Part shown: one piece after another, positions 33,973 through 41,250 of the stretch
How positions within the stretch are numbered: the stretch's first letter is position 1
Layout: each line of letters starts with the position of its first letter
Assembly: GCA_944384415.1 (NCBI GenBank)
Contig: CALWTF010000006.1
Coordinates: 1-46,003 of the forward strand
Direction: 5' to 3'
DNA from: an uncultured Clostridia bacterium
Lineage (GTDB): Bacteria; Bacillota; Clostridia; Christensenellales; UBA1242
DNA length: 46,003 nucleotides
Translations under genes and position numbers: made by a program
Notes under the pieces: generated by a model
Seen by the model: the letters and a program-made list of their open reading frames with translations, nothing else
Database searches by the model: none
What the model was told of the DNA's origin: nothing

Positions 33973-35152
33973 AAATGTCATTAGTGTTAGTCAATTTTCA
34001 AATTATATAAAGCAAATATTTATGTCAGAAGAGTTGCTTCATAACATTTTAATTTATGGTGAAATTTCTGATATAAAAGTTTCTAGAAATATTGCATATT
34101 TTAATATAAAAGATGAAGAGGCGTTGCTTGTTTGTGTAAAATTTGGAATAGGTGATGAAGAAGTTTTACCCAAAGAAGGAGACTTGGTTTTAGTACGAGG
34201 TTCTCCTAATTATTATATTAAAGGTGGAAAATTTTCTTTTAATGTTATAAGTATTCAACCATATGGACAAGGTTTGTTATATCAACAGTTTTTAGAAATG
34301 AAAAACAAGTTGGAAAAAGAGGGTTTGTTTAAAACTGAAATTAAAAAACCTTTACCAGAAATTATTAAAAGAGTTGGTGTTATAACTTCAGAGACAGGGG
34401 CGGTTTTACATGATATTATTGATATAACAAAAAGAAGAAATCCTATGATTGATATTGTGGTATATCCAGCAAAAGTGCAAGGTATTGGTGCAGAACAAAC
34501 AATAATAGATGGTTTAAAGGCTTTGGATACTACTAATGTTGATGTTATTATTATTGCTCGAGGTGGTGGTTCGTTAGAAGATTTAAGTTGTTTTAATCAA
34601 GAAAATATTGCAAGAGCAATTTTTCAAACAGAAAAACCTGTTATTAGTGCTGTTGGACATGAAACCGACTATACAATTGCCGACTTTGTTTCTGATTTGC
34701 GTGCACCAACACCATCGGCTGCAGCGGAATTAATTTCAATTGATATTGAAGGATTGAAAAGACGCTTTTTGAATGTTATAAGTAAAATTGATTTGTTTGT
34801 GCAAAATGAGTTAAAAAACACAACAGAAACATTACAATCAAACGCAAAACAAATGATTCTTCAAACAGATGTTTTAACTTCTCAGCTTGAACCTAATTTA
34901 CGAGAAAAAGCTAATAAAATGTATACGATAGTAGAAAACATGTTTATAAATAAAGAAAATGATGTTAATTTATTAATAAGCAAAATTGAAAAATTTAATC
35001 CATTAAAAATTTTACAAATGGGATATGCCAAAGTTAGTTTTAAAAATAATATTATAAAAAACTGTGACAATATTAATGTTGGTGACAATATTGATGTGGA
35101 AATGCGTGATGCAATTTTAAATTGTGAAATAAAAGGAAAGGTGGTTAAATGA
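33965..35152 (+). CDS. xseA: Exodeoxyribonuclease VII large subunit
   Basis: XseA degrades single-stranded DNA in both directions together with XseB. The protein of 395 residues has the N-terminal OB domain (about 1-100, ISVSQFSNYIKQIF... and ISDIKVSRNIAYFNIKDEEA), and the catalytic region with GVITSETGAVLHDI, IDIVVYPAKVQGIGAEQTII, IARGGGSLEDL, and AVGHETDYTIADFVSDLRAPTPSAAAE. I start at ATG 33965 (MSENVISVSQ). The C-terminal helices are typical. Confidence 0.95.
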   Translation: MSENVISVSQFSNYIKQIFMSEELLHNILIYGEISDIKVSRNIAYFNIKDEEALLVCVKFGIGDEEVLPKEGDLVLVRGSPNYYIKGGKFSFNVISIQPYGQGLLYQQFLEMKNKLEKEGLFKTEIKKPLPEIIKRVGVITSETGAVLHDIIDITKRRNPMIDIVVYPAKVQGIGAEQTIIDGLKALDTTNVDVIIIARGGGSLEDLSCFNQENIARAIFQTEKPVISAVGHETDYTIADFVSDLRAPTPSAAAELISIDIEGLKRRFLNVISKIDLFVQNELKNTTETLQSNAKQMILQTDVLTSQLEPNLREKANKMYTIVENMFINKENDVNLLISKIEKFNPLKILQMGYAKVSFKNNIIKNCDNINVGDNIDVEMRDAILNCEIKGKVVK

Positions 35153-35355
35153 CTTTTGAAGAACAAGTAAAAAGATTGGAAGAAATTTTAATGATTATGG
35201 AAAGTGGGAAAGTAGGGCTGGAAGAAATAAGCAAACTTTTTTCTGAAGGTGTGGAACTTTGTAAAAATTGTTTTTCACAATTAAATGATGCCAAAGGCAA
35301 AATAACTATACTTCGAGAAGAACTTGGTAAATTAATAGAAAAACCTTTAGAATAA
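35149..35355 (+). CDS. xseB: Exodeoxyribonuclease VII small subunit
   Basis: This 68-residue helical protein is the small subunit: TFEEQVKRLEEILMIMESGKVGLEEISKLFSEGVEL is the family motif. The start overlaps the xseA stop as ATGA. In most Firmicutes ispA and dxs follow; here neither is present before argR. Confidence 0.94.
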   Translation: MTFEEQVKRLEEILMIMESGKVGLEEISKLFSEGVELCKNCFSQLNDAKGKITILREELGKLIEKPLE

Positions 35356-35406
35356 GTTATTTTTGTGTATTCTCCATAATATAATAAAAAGGGGGGAATG
35401 CCAAAA

Positions 35407-36006
35407 GTGAAAGATAATAATTTGGAAGAAGTAAATAAAATATCTGCATTAGATGCTTCACATAAAAATAAGCTTAAATTAGCAAATAAATTTTGGTATG
35501 TGCAGATATTTTTTTTATCGCTTGGACTATCCATTATGTTTGCTTTAATTTCCGAGTTTATGTTAATGTATTCTAGTTTGGCATTATCTATCTTTTTATT
35601 ATTATTTTTAATTTTAGTAAGTGTTATTTTTGATATAATAGGTGTTGCGGTTACAGCTTGTAGTGTTAAACCTTTGTTAGAGCTTAAAAATAAAGGAGTA
35701 AAAGGTGCTGATTGCGCTTTAAAATTAGTTAAAAATGCCGACAAAGTATCGTGTATATGTACTGATGTTATAGGTGATATATGTAGTATTTTGTGTGGAG
35801 CTGGAGGAGTTGCGATATCTGTTATTATTTTAACAGAATTTGAAAGCATAAATAATGATGCTTTTGTTTCAATTTTAATTAGTTCAACTATAGCTTCATT
35901 AATTGTATTGGGTAAAGCTACCGGAAAGTCATACGCAGTAAATTATTCAACAAATGTAATGTTAAAAGTTGGTAAATTTTTAAATTTATTTACAAAAAGA
36001 AAATAA
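35407..36006 (+). CDS. Membrane protein of unknown function (possibly DUF21-like)
   Basis: The protein of about 199 residues has a charged N-terminus (to residue 25), two strong membrane helices (about 30-75), a loop with LELKNKGVKGADCALKLVKNADKVSCICTDVIGDI, and two further helices (about 130-175), ending in a basic tail. The loop somewhat recalls DUF21/CorB-type membrane domains, but this is weak. GTG 35407 has better spacing from the GGGGGG site than ATG 35398, three codons earlier. It sits in the place of ispA-dxs-tlyA and is followed by a terminator. Function unknown. Confidence 0.7.
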   Translation: MKDNNLEEVNKISALDASHKNKLKLANKFWYVQIFFLSLGLSIMFALISEFMLMYSSLALSIFLLLFLILVSVIFDIIGVAVTACSVKPLLELKNKGVKGADCALKLVKNADKVSCICTDVIGDICSILCGAGGVAISVIILTEFESINNDAFVSILISSTIASLIVLGKATGKSYAVNYSTNVMLKVGKFLNLFTKRK

Positions 36007-36044
36007 ATTTTAAAAATTTTTTGTATAAATATGCATAATGGTTT

Positions 36045-36075
36045 TAAAAACCGCATTAAATAGCGGTTTTGTTGT
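36045..36075 (+). terminator. Rho-independent terminator before argR
   Basis: The perfect stem AAAACCGC/GCGGTTTT, with an eight-base loop, is followed by TGTTGTG, so the T tract is weak. Confidence 0.7.
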
Positions 36076-36087
36076 GTATATTTATTG

Positions 36088-36174
36088 TGCATAAAAATTC
36101 AAAAATGTGTTGCATAATTATAAATAATATTGTATAATGAAAAAAGATTAATGAATAAAATTTATTTTTATGCA
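36088..36174 (+). promoter_or_regulatory. Cluster of ARG boxes controlling argR
   Basis: The ArgR consensus TGNATWWWWATNCA is met exactly by TGCATAAAAATTCA (36088-36101) and with one mismatch each by TGCATAATTATAAA (36111-36124) and TTTATTTTTATGCA (36161-36174). The middle box overlaps the -35 element of the argR promoter, and the last one covers the start of the ribosome-binding region. This is the pattern of a repressor controlling its own gene. Confidence 0.75.
36110..36138 (+). promoter_or_regulatory. Sigma-A promoter for argR
   Basis: TTGCAT at 36110 and TATAAT at 36133 are separated by 17 bases, embedded in the ARG boxes. Confidence 0.8.
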
Positions 36175-36187
36175 AAGGGGCATCAAT

Positions 36188-36643
36188 ATGGTTAGGTCTG
36201 CAAGACAATCTAAAATTATAGAAATAATATCAGATTTTGAAATTGAAACTCAGGAAGAGTTGGTTTCTGCTTTGTGTAACTCGGGTTTTGAAGTAACACA
36301 AGCTACAATTTCTAGGGATATTAAAGAATTAGGTTTAATTAAAATTGTTGGAGAAAAAAAGAAATATAAGTATGCCTTTGTTGCAAATGATAATCAAGTT
36401 GGTTCTAATAAGGTAGCTAGCATTTTTAAAGAATCGGTTATTTGGATTAAAGCCAGTGCTAATTTGGTTGTTTTAAAAACTGTTCGCGGAACAGCTTCTG
36501 CTGTATGTGGCTTTATAGATAAACTTTCTATACAATATGTTTTAGGCTGTGTTTATGGCGATGATACTGTTATGGTTGTTGTTGATGGAGAAGAGAATAC
36601 TACAAAGTTAATTTCTCGTCTTAAAGAAATTGTTGGTTTATAA
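36188..36643 (+). CDS. argR: Arginine repressor ArgR/AhrC
   Basis: ArgR senses arginine and controls its biosynthesis and catabolism. The 151-residue protein has the winged-helix domain (VSALCNSGFEVTQATISRDIKELGLIKI) and the C-terminal hexamerisation domain with the arginine-binding motifs GTASAVCGFID and GCVYGDDTVMVV. ATG 36188 is chosen behind AAGGGG, giving MVRSARQSKIIEI; an in-frame ATG at 36170 falls in the ARG box. In the Firmicutes the gene order argR-recN-spoIVB-spo0A is standard, and it is kept here. No arginine biosynthesis genes are seen in this window. Confidence 0.95.
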   Translation: MVRSARQSKIIEIISDFEIETQEELVSALCNSGFEVTQATISRDIKELGLIKIVGEKKKYKYAFVANDNQVGSNKVASIFKESVIWIKASANLVVLKTVRGTASAVCGFIDKLSIQYVLGCVYGDDTVMVVVDGEENTTKLISRLKEIVGL

Positions 36644-36684
36644 ATATAATATAAATTTTAATTATTAATTAATATACAAACACT

Positions 36685-36720
36685 AAAATATTAACAATGT
36701 GAATTGTTAGTATTTTTTTA
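36685..36720 (+). terminator. Rho-independent terminator after argR
   Basis: AAAATATTAACAAT pairs with ATTGTTAGTATTTT (one G-U), with a four-base loop, followed by a T tract. Confidence 0.85.
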
Positions 36721-36739
36721 ATAAGTTTATTAATTTTAC

Positions 36740-36768
36740 TTGCAAAAATTGTTCATCTGTTCTATAAT
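36740..36768 (+). promoter_or_regulatory. Sigma-A promoter for recN
   Basis: TTGCAA at 36740 and TATAAT at 36763 are 17 bases apart, just upstream of the SOS box. Confidence 0.8.
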
Positions 36769-36775
36769 CTGTTTT

Positions 36776-36789
36776 AGAACATATGTTTG
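36776..36789 (+). promoter_or_regulatory. LexA (SOS) box upstream of recN
   Basis: AGAACATATGTTTG differs from the Gram-positive LexA box core GAAC-N4-GTTC at one position (T in place of the last C). It begins eight bases after the -10 box, a typical operator place. recN is a LexA target in Bacillus. Confidence 0.72.
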
Positions 36790-36799
36790 AGGTGAGCAG

Positions 36800-38497
36800 A
36801 TGATTTTAAAATTACAAATTAAAAATTTTGCGTTAATTGAAAATCAATCTATTGATTTTGGTGAGGGTCTTAATATTATAAGCGGTGAAACTGGCTCAGG
36901 AAAAACAATTTTAATAAATGCAATTAATTTTATATTAGGTGGCAGGGCTGATAAAACTTTTGTGCGAACTGGTGAAAGTTTTGCGCAAGTACAAGCTGTT
37001 TTTGATGTTTTTGATAATTATAATGTTAAACAAGTTTTATTAGAAATGGGAATTGTTTTTGAAGATTGTTTAATTTTATCAAGAAAGATTAATTTAGAAG
37101 GTAAAAACGAAATTTATATAAATGGTAATGCTTCAAGTTTAACAATGTTAAAAAGAATATCATCTGTTTTGGTTGATGTTTGTGGTCAACATGAACAACA
37201 GATATTATTAGATGTTTCTAAACATTTAGATTTATTAGATAATTATATAGGTCAAGACATTTTTAAATTAAAAGAAAATTTAAAAACAGAAATAGATAAA
37301 TTAAATGAAATTGATAATAAAATAAAAAGTTTATGTGGTGAGTCGGGCTCGTTAGAGCGAGAAAAGGATATTTTACAATTTGAATTAAAAGAATTAAATG
37401 AAGCAGGTATTACTATTGATGAAGAAAACGAACTAATAGCTAAAAAAGAAAAGATGGCAAATACTCAAAAAGTGGTAAATACGATTAAACAGTTATCAAT
37501 GCTTTTAGAAAATGCAGAAGATGATAAAAGCAGTACAATTAGTTCTATTTCTCAGGCATCAAAATTGTTGTTTAGTGTTGATAATATTGAAACTTCTTTT
37601 AATTCACTTGCTCAAAGGTTACAAAGCGTGGTAATTGAACTTGAAGACATCAACCAAATGTCTGAACAGATTCTTCAAACATATGAATGGAGTGATGATG
37701 ATTTTGAAAAAACTGAAAATAGGCTTGAATTAATTAAGAATTTAAAACGAAAATATGGGGGAACTGTTGAAAATTTATTAAAGTATCAACAAAATTGTAT
37801 AGAAAAATTAAATATATTGGAAAATAGCGAATATAATTTATCTACATATAATAAACAAAAAGAATTTCAGCTTGATATAATTAATAAACTTTGCATAAAA
37901 TTAACAGAAATAAGAAAAGATTTTAGTTTAAATTTAGAAAAACAAATACTTAAACAACTAAAATTATTAGGTATGCCAAAATCTATAATCAAAATCGAAT
38001 TTTCCAAGAATGAACATTTTAATTATAACGGAATTGATGGTGTTCAATTTATGTTTAGTGCAAATGAAGGTGAACCATTAAAACCTTTGAACAAGGTTAT
38101 ATCTGGTGGTGAAATGTCAAGATTTATGCTTGCTTTTAAAACTGTTTTAGGCAGTAAGAATTTAATCAAAACCTTAATTTTTGATGAAGTTGATTCGGGT
38201 ATTGGTGGTGAAACGGCATATGCTGTTGGTTGTAAACTAGCAGATATTTCACAAAGTAATCAAGTTATATCAATAACACATTTAGCTGGTATTGGTGCAA
38301 TGGCAGATAAACACTTTTTAATTCAAAAATCTGTGCAGAATGGCAAAACAACTTCTAAAATATTTTGCGTAGATAAATTAGAAAGAATTAATGAATTAAT
38401 AAGATTAGCAGGTGGAAATAAAACTGAAATATCAATGGAATATGTAAAAGAAATTTTAAATAAAGCACAAACATATAAACGAAGTTTGGTTGCTTAA
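36800..38497 (+). CDS. recN: DNA repair protein RecN
   Basis: RecN is an SMC-like ATPase that acts at double-strand breaks. Of its 565 residues, 29-36 form Walker A (GETGSGKT), the middle is a coiled coil (about 150-390), and the C-terminal head has the ABC signature VISGGEMSRFMLAFK and Walker B LIFDEVDSGIGGETA. Length is normal. The gene is preceded by a promoter and an SOS box, so induction by DNA damage is likely. Confidence 0.96.
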   Translation: MILKLQIKNFALIENQSIDFGEGLNIISGETGSGKTILINAINFILGGRADKTFVRTGESFAQVQAVFDVFDNYNVKQVLLEMGIVFEDCLILSRKINLEGKNEIYINGNASSLTMLKRISSVLVDVCGQHEQQILLDVSKHLDLLDNYIGQDIFKLKENLKTEIDKLNEIDNKIKSLCGESGSLEREKDILQFELKELNEAGITIDEENELIAKKEKMANTQKVVNTIKQLSMLLENAEDDKSSTISSISQASKLLFSVDNIETSFNSLAQRLQSVVIELEDINQMSEQILQTYEWSDDDFEKTENRLELIKNLKRKYGGTVENLLKYQQNCIEKLNILENSEYNLSTYNKQKEFQLDIINKLCIKLTEIRKDFSLNLEKQILKQLKLLGMPKSIIKIEFSKNEHFNYNGIDGVQFMFSANEGEPLKPLNKVISGGEMSRFMLAFKTVLGSKNLIKTLIFDEVDSGIGGETAYAVGCKLADISQSNQVISITHLAGIGAMADKHFLIQKSVQNGKTTSKIFCVDKLERINELIRLAGGNKTEISMEYVKEILNKAQTYKRSLVA

Positions 38498-38568
38498 ATT
38501 AACTAAAATTTTATAAATTTAATACATAAAAAATGACAAACTAACAAGACTATATCTTAAAAGGAGAT

Positions 38569-39654
38569 ATGGACTTGTTTTCTTATTTAAAAAAATTAAC
38601 AAGTGTTTCATTTTTATTTTTTCTGTCCATCTTTATGTGTAGCGGTTGGTATGTCCCACAAACAGGTGTTGATTACTATGAGGACTTTTATTCTAGCGAT
38701 GTTCGTGCGGTTAATAATGATATACAAACCGTATATTTAGGTGGACAGGTTTTAGGCTATTCTTTTATTAGTGATGGATTACTTGTTGTTTCAAATAGTA
38801 GTGTTTTGACCGAAAATGGATTTTTTAATACATTGCCAAATAAAGAATTAGTCACTGGAGATGTTATTGAAAGTATAAATGGAGAAAAAGTATCTAGTGC
38901 AGCAGATATTGAGAAATTAATCAATTCTGAAGATAATAAAGGAAAAACAGTTAAAATAAATGCAAAAAGAAAAGGGAAGGCTTTTTCTGTGGATGTAAAA
39001 CCTGCTTATGATTTGTTAGCTAAAAGATATAAACTAGGGGTGTGGGTTCAAAATCAACTTAGTGGAGTTGGTACTGTTACATATATAAAAAAAGATGGTA
39101 GATATGGTGCTTTGGGTCACCCTATTATTGAGGGTAATACAGGTCAAATTATGAATGTGCAACAAGGCTCTGTTTATGATTGTTCAGTATTAGGAATTAA
39201 ACCGGCTAAATATGGAACTACAGGAGAAATATTGGGGGCAATTTCTAGAAAAGAAGAGTTAGGCAGTTTAGATAAAAATTGTAATTTTGGTGTTTATGGT
39301 AATTTAGATTCAAATTTTAAAAATAATTTAAATTTACAAGAAATAGAAGTGGCTGGTCGTTCTCAAATAAAAGTTGGTAAAGCAGAAATTTATTGTGCTT
39401 TAGATGGTGAAAATATAAAATCATATGATATTGAAATAATAAAAACAAATTATCAATCGGTTTCTAACAATAAAAGTTTAGTTTTTAAATTGGTGGATAA
39501 AGAATTAATAGCAAAAACAGGGGGTATTATTCAAGGAATGAGTGGCAGCCCTATAGTTCAAAATGGAAAACTTGTTGGTGCTGTTACGCATGTATTTATA
39601 AACGATGCTACCAAAGGATTTGGAATTTATATTGATTGGATGATAAATAATTAA
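38569..39654 (+). CDS. spoIVB: SpoIVB serine peptidase
   Basis: SpoIVB is secreted from the forespore and triggers activation of pro-sigma-K processing. The 361-residue protein has an N-terminal membrane signal (about 10-28), a PDZ domain (about 85-145; VTGDVIESINGEKVSSAADIEKL), and the S55 peptidase domain with the histidine in GALGHPIIEG (His184) and catalytic serine in QGMSGSPIVQNGK (Ser327). It may start at ATG 38569 or, with better spacing to AAGGAG, at TTG 38575. It lies between recN and spo0A as in all spore-formers. Confidence 0.93.
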   Translation: MDLFSYLKKLTSVSFLFFLSIFMCSGWYVPQTGVDYYEDFYSSDVRAVNNDIQTVYLGGQVLGYSFISDGLLVVSNSSVLTENGFFNTLPNKELVTGDVIESINGEKVSSAADIEKLINSEDNKGKTVKINAKRKGKAFSVDVKPAYDLLAKRYKLGVWVQNQLSGVGTVTYIKKDGRYGALGHPIIEGNTGQIMNVQQGSVYDCSVLGIKPAKYGTTGEILGAISRKEELGSLDKNCNFGVYGNLDSNFKNNLNLQEIEVAGRSQIKVGKAEIYCALDGENIKSYDIEIIKTNYQSVSNNKSLVFKLVDKELIAKTGGIIQGMSGSPIVQNGKLVGAVTHVFINDATKGFGIYIDWMINN

Positions 39655-39693
39655 TAATATTTTAAAAAATTAATTGATTATTTTAAAATATTA
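39655..39693 (+). repeat. Perfect 13-bp inverted repeat upstream of the Spo0A gene
   Basis: TAATATTTTAAAA (39655-39667) is matched exactly by TTTTAAAATATTA (39681-39693), with a 13-base loop. It starts at the spoIVB stop. It lacks a T tract and overlaps the putative promoter, so it may be an operator rather than a terminator. Confidence 0.6.
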
Positions 39694-39702
39694 TGTTAAT
39701 AT
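39674..39702 (+). promoter_or_regulatory. Possible sigma-A promoter for the spo0A-like gene
   Basis: TTGATT at 39674 and TAATAT at 39697 have a 17-base spacer and lie within and just after the inverted repeat. I see no clear 0A box (TTGTCGAA) nearby. Confidence 0.5.
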
Positions 39703-39727
39703 ATTTGTGTATTAATAGGGGGCAAAT

Positions 39728-40513
39728 ATGTTAACTGCATTTTATTATTTTATAAATGGCGCTAAATGTAATAGCACTTTAAAGCCTTTTTTGCAATTAA
39801 AGAATGTATTTTTAGAATATGAAAGTAAATTACATATTTTATTTGCAAAAATAATAAATTATCAACCAGAATTTTTAATAGTAGATGGAGATTCTGTTGT
39901 ATTAAATAGCGATTTTATCGAGTATTTTAATGAAAAATCTCCTTTTTATGTACCTTTAATTTTTATATTGTATGAAAATAAAAGTGAAGTACCTAACACT
40001 TCTAATTCTGGTAATTATGTTTATCTTACATATGAAGATTTTTTATTTAAATTTTCTTCTTTTTTAACGATAATACAAAATAAATGTCAGTTAGTAAAAA
40101 ATATTGAAAAATTTCAATTAACTAAATTTAATACAATATTATCATTTTTGTTCAAAATTAATTTTTCTTTTAAAACGCAAGGAACAATATTTTTAAAAGA
40201 TTGCATTAAGTTTTATATTAATGATAGTAATTCGGGCATTGTTAATATGTGCGATATTTATAATTATGTTGCTAAATGTCATAATACAACAATTGCAAAT
40301 GTTGAGCGTTCAATTAGAATAGCAATACAATCAGCTTGGGAAAAGTTAAATGCTAAAAATACAGCTCAGGAATTAGGCTTAGATATTATATTTTTTGAAA
40401 AACAACCTAGTTGCAGAGAGTTGATAGTTTTAGCTTCAGAGTATTTATTAGAATCTTATAAAGAAATTAACATAAAAAGAATGATAACTGAAACTAGCAA
40501 AATAGAGTTATAA
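39728..40513 (+). CDS. spo0A: Spo0A homologue with degenerate receiver domain
   Basis: Spo0A is the master regulator of sporulation: a receiver domain phosphorylated on Asp plus a DNA-binding domain. The gene follows spoIVB as usual, and the 261-residue length is right. The C-terminal domain is recognisable: FKTQGTIFLKDCIKF, the recognition segment TTIANVERSIRIAIQSAW (about residues 187-203), and a PSCRELIVLASEYL end resembling the family PxNSEFIA. The receiver part (1-120) has PEFLIVDGDS, with Asp53 or Asp55 near the phosphorylation site, but the acidic pair at the N-terminus is missing (it begins LTAFYYFINGAKCN), and the Thr and Lys-Pro switch positions are not seen. It may act without phosphorylation, or respond to another signal. 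Confidence 0.82.
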   Translation: MLTAFYYFINGAKCNSTLKPFLQLKNVFLEYESKLHILFAKIINYQPEFLIVDGDSVVLNSDFIEYFNEKSPFYVPLIFILYENKSEVPNTSNSGNYVYLTYEDFLFKFSSFLTIIQNKCQLVKNIEKFQLTKFNTILSFLFKINFSFKTQGTIFLKDCIKFYINDSNSGIVNMCDIYNYVAKCHNTTIANVERSIRIAIQSAWEKLNAKNTAQELGLDIIFFEKQPSCRELIVLASEYLLESYKEINIKRMITETSKIEL

Positions 40514-40541
40514 TTTAAGTTTAAATTTCATATTTTAAACT

Positions 40542-41186
40542 ATGGCAAAATCACAAAAATTATCAAGGTTATTTTTTGTTGCAAGTGCAGATATTAAAGA
40601 GCATTTTAGCAGGTATAAATGGATTTATGTTATTTTAATTTCGGTTTGTATCGCCGGAATTATTGCTGGATTTGTTGCAGGTTTTAGAAAAGCTGAAGAT
40701 ATTGCTCTTGAGGATTTGCCTGACTCTACACTATTATCGTTTATAAACAAAGATATTACAGCTTTTTCAGTATTTTTTTCTAGAATTTTTTCCTTTATTG
40801 GACTATTTATGTTGGTTTGGGCTTGCAGTTTTTCATCATATTTATGTTTTATAACAATTATTTTACTTATTTATAGGTCATTTTTACTTGCAATAAATTG
40901 TGCCATTTTAATAGTTTTGTATAAAATGGGTGGAATAATTAATGTTGTTTTAATTTTTTTACCATTTCATTTAATTGTTTTATTTGCGCTTTTGATGTGG
41001 TGTGTGATTTGTTTAGAACAAAGTTTTTCTTGTAGAAGAACAGGGATATCAGTTTTTAGTAGTTATTTTATTAAACAACATCGCAGTTGTATAATAACTT
41101 GTTTTTGTTTAGTATTTTTTAGTTATTTGCTTGAATCAATGTTTATGCCATATATTTCTACATTGGTTCTTATAGGTGTATCTTAA
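40542..41186 (+). CDS. spoIIM: Stage II sporulation protein M-like membrane protein
   Basis: This 214-residue protein matches SpoIIM in length and topology: a cytoplasmic N-terminus (1-28), one helix (29-48), an external loop, a block of three to four helices (75-165) and a final helix (about 185-205). In Bacillus SpoIIM (with SpoIID and SpoIIP) drives septal peptidoglycan thinning and engulfment. Sequence is diverged, with no short diagnostic motif I would rely on. It begins 28 bases after spo0A and ends in a terminator, and lies within a run of sporulation genes, supporting the call. A generic DUF95 membrane protein is the alternative. Confidence 0.65.
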   Translation: MAKSQKLSRLFFVASADIKEHFSRYKWIYVILISVCIAGIIAGFVAGFRKAEDIALEDLPDSTLLSFINKDITAFSVFFSRIFSFIGLFMLVWACSFSSYLCFITIILLIYRSFLLAINCAILIVLYKMGGIINVVLIFLPFHLIVLFALLMWCVICLEQSFSCRRTGISVFSSYFIKQHRSCIITCFCLVFFSYLLESMFMPYISTLVLIGVS

Positions 41187-41208
41187 AGTTAGATACATAT
41201 TTTTTTTA
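41177..41208 (+). terminator. Rho-independent terminator at the end of spoIIM
   Basis: TGTATCT pairs with AGATACA across a seven-base loop, followed by TATTTTTTTT. The stem overlaps the stop codon of the gene. Confidence 0.8.
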
Positions 41209-41250
41209 TAAAAGCAAAACATAATCATATAAAATATAAAGGGGTTTTAT

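Noticed and set aside
35145..35849. A 234-codon minus-strand open frame over xseB and the membrane protein
   Set aside because: It lies opposite an unmistakable xseB and shows no recognisable motif or ribosome site.
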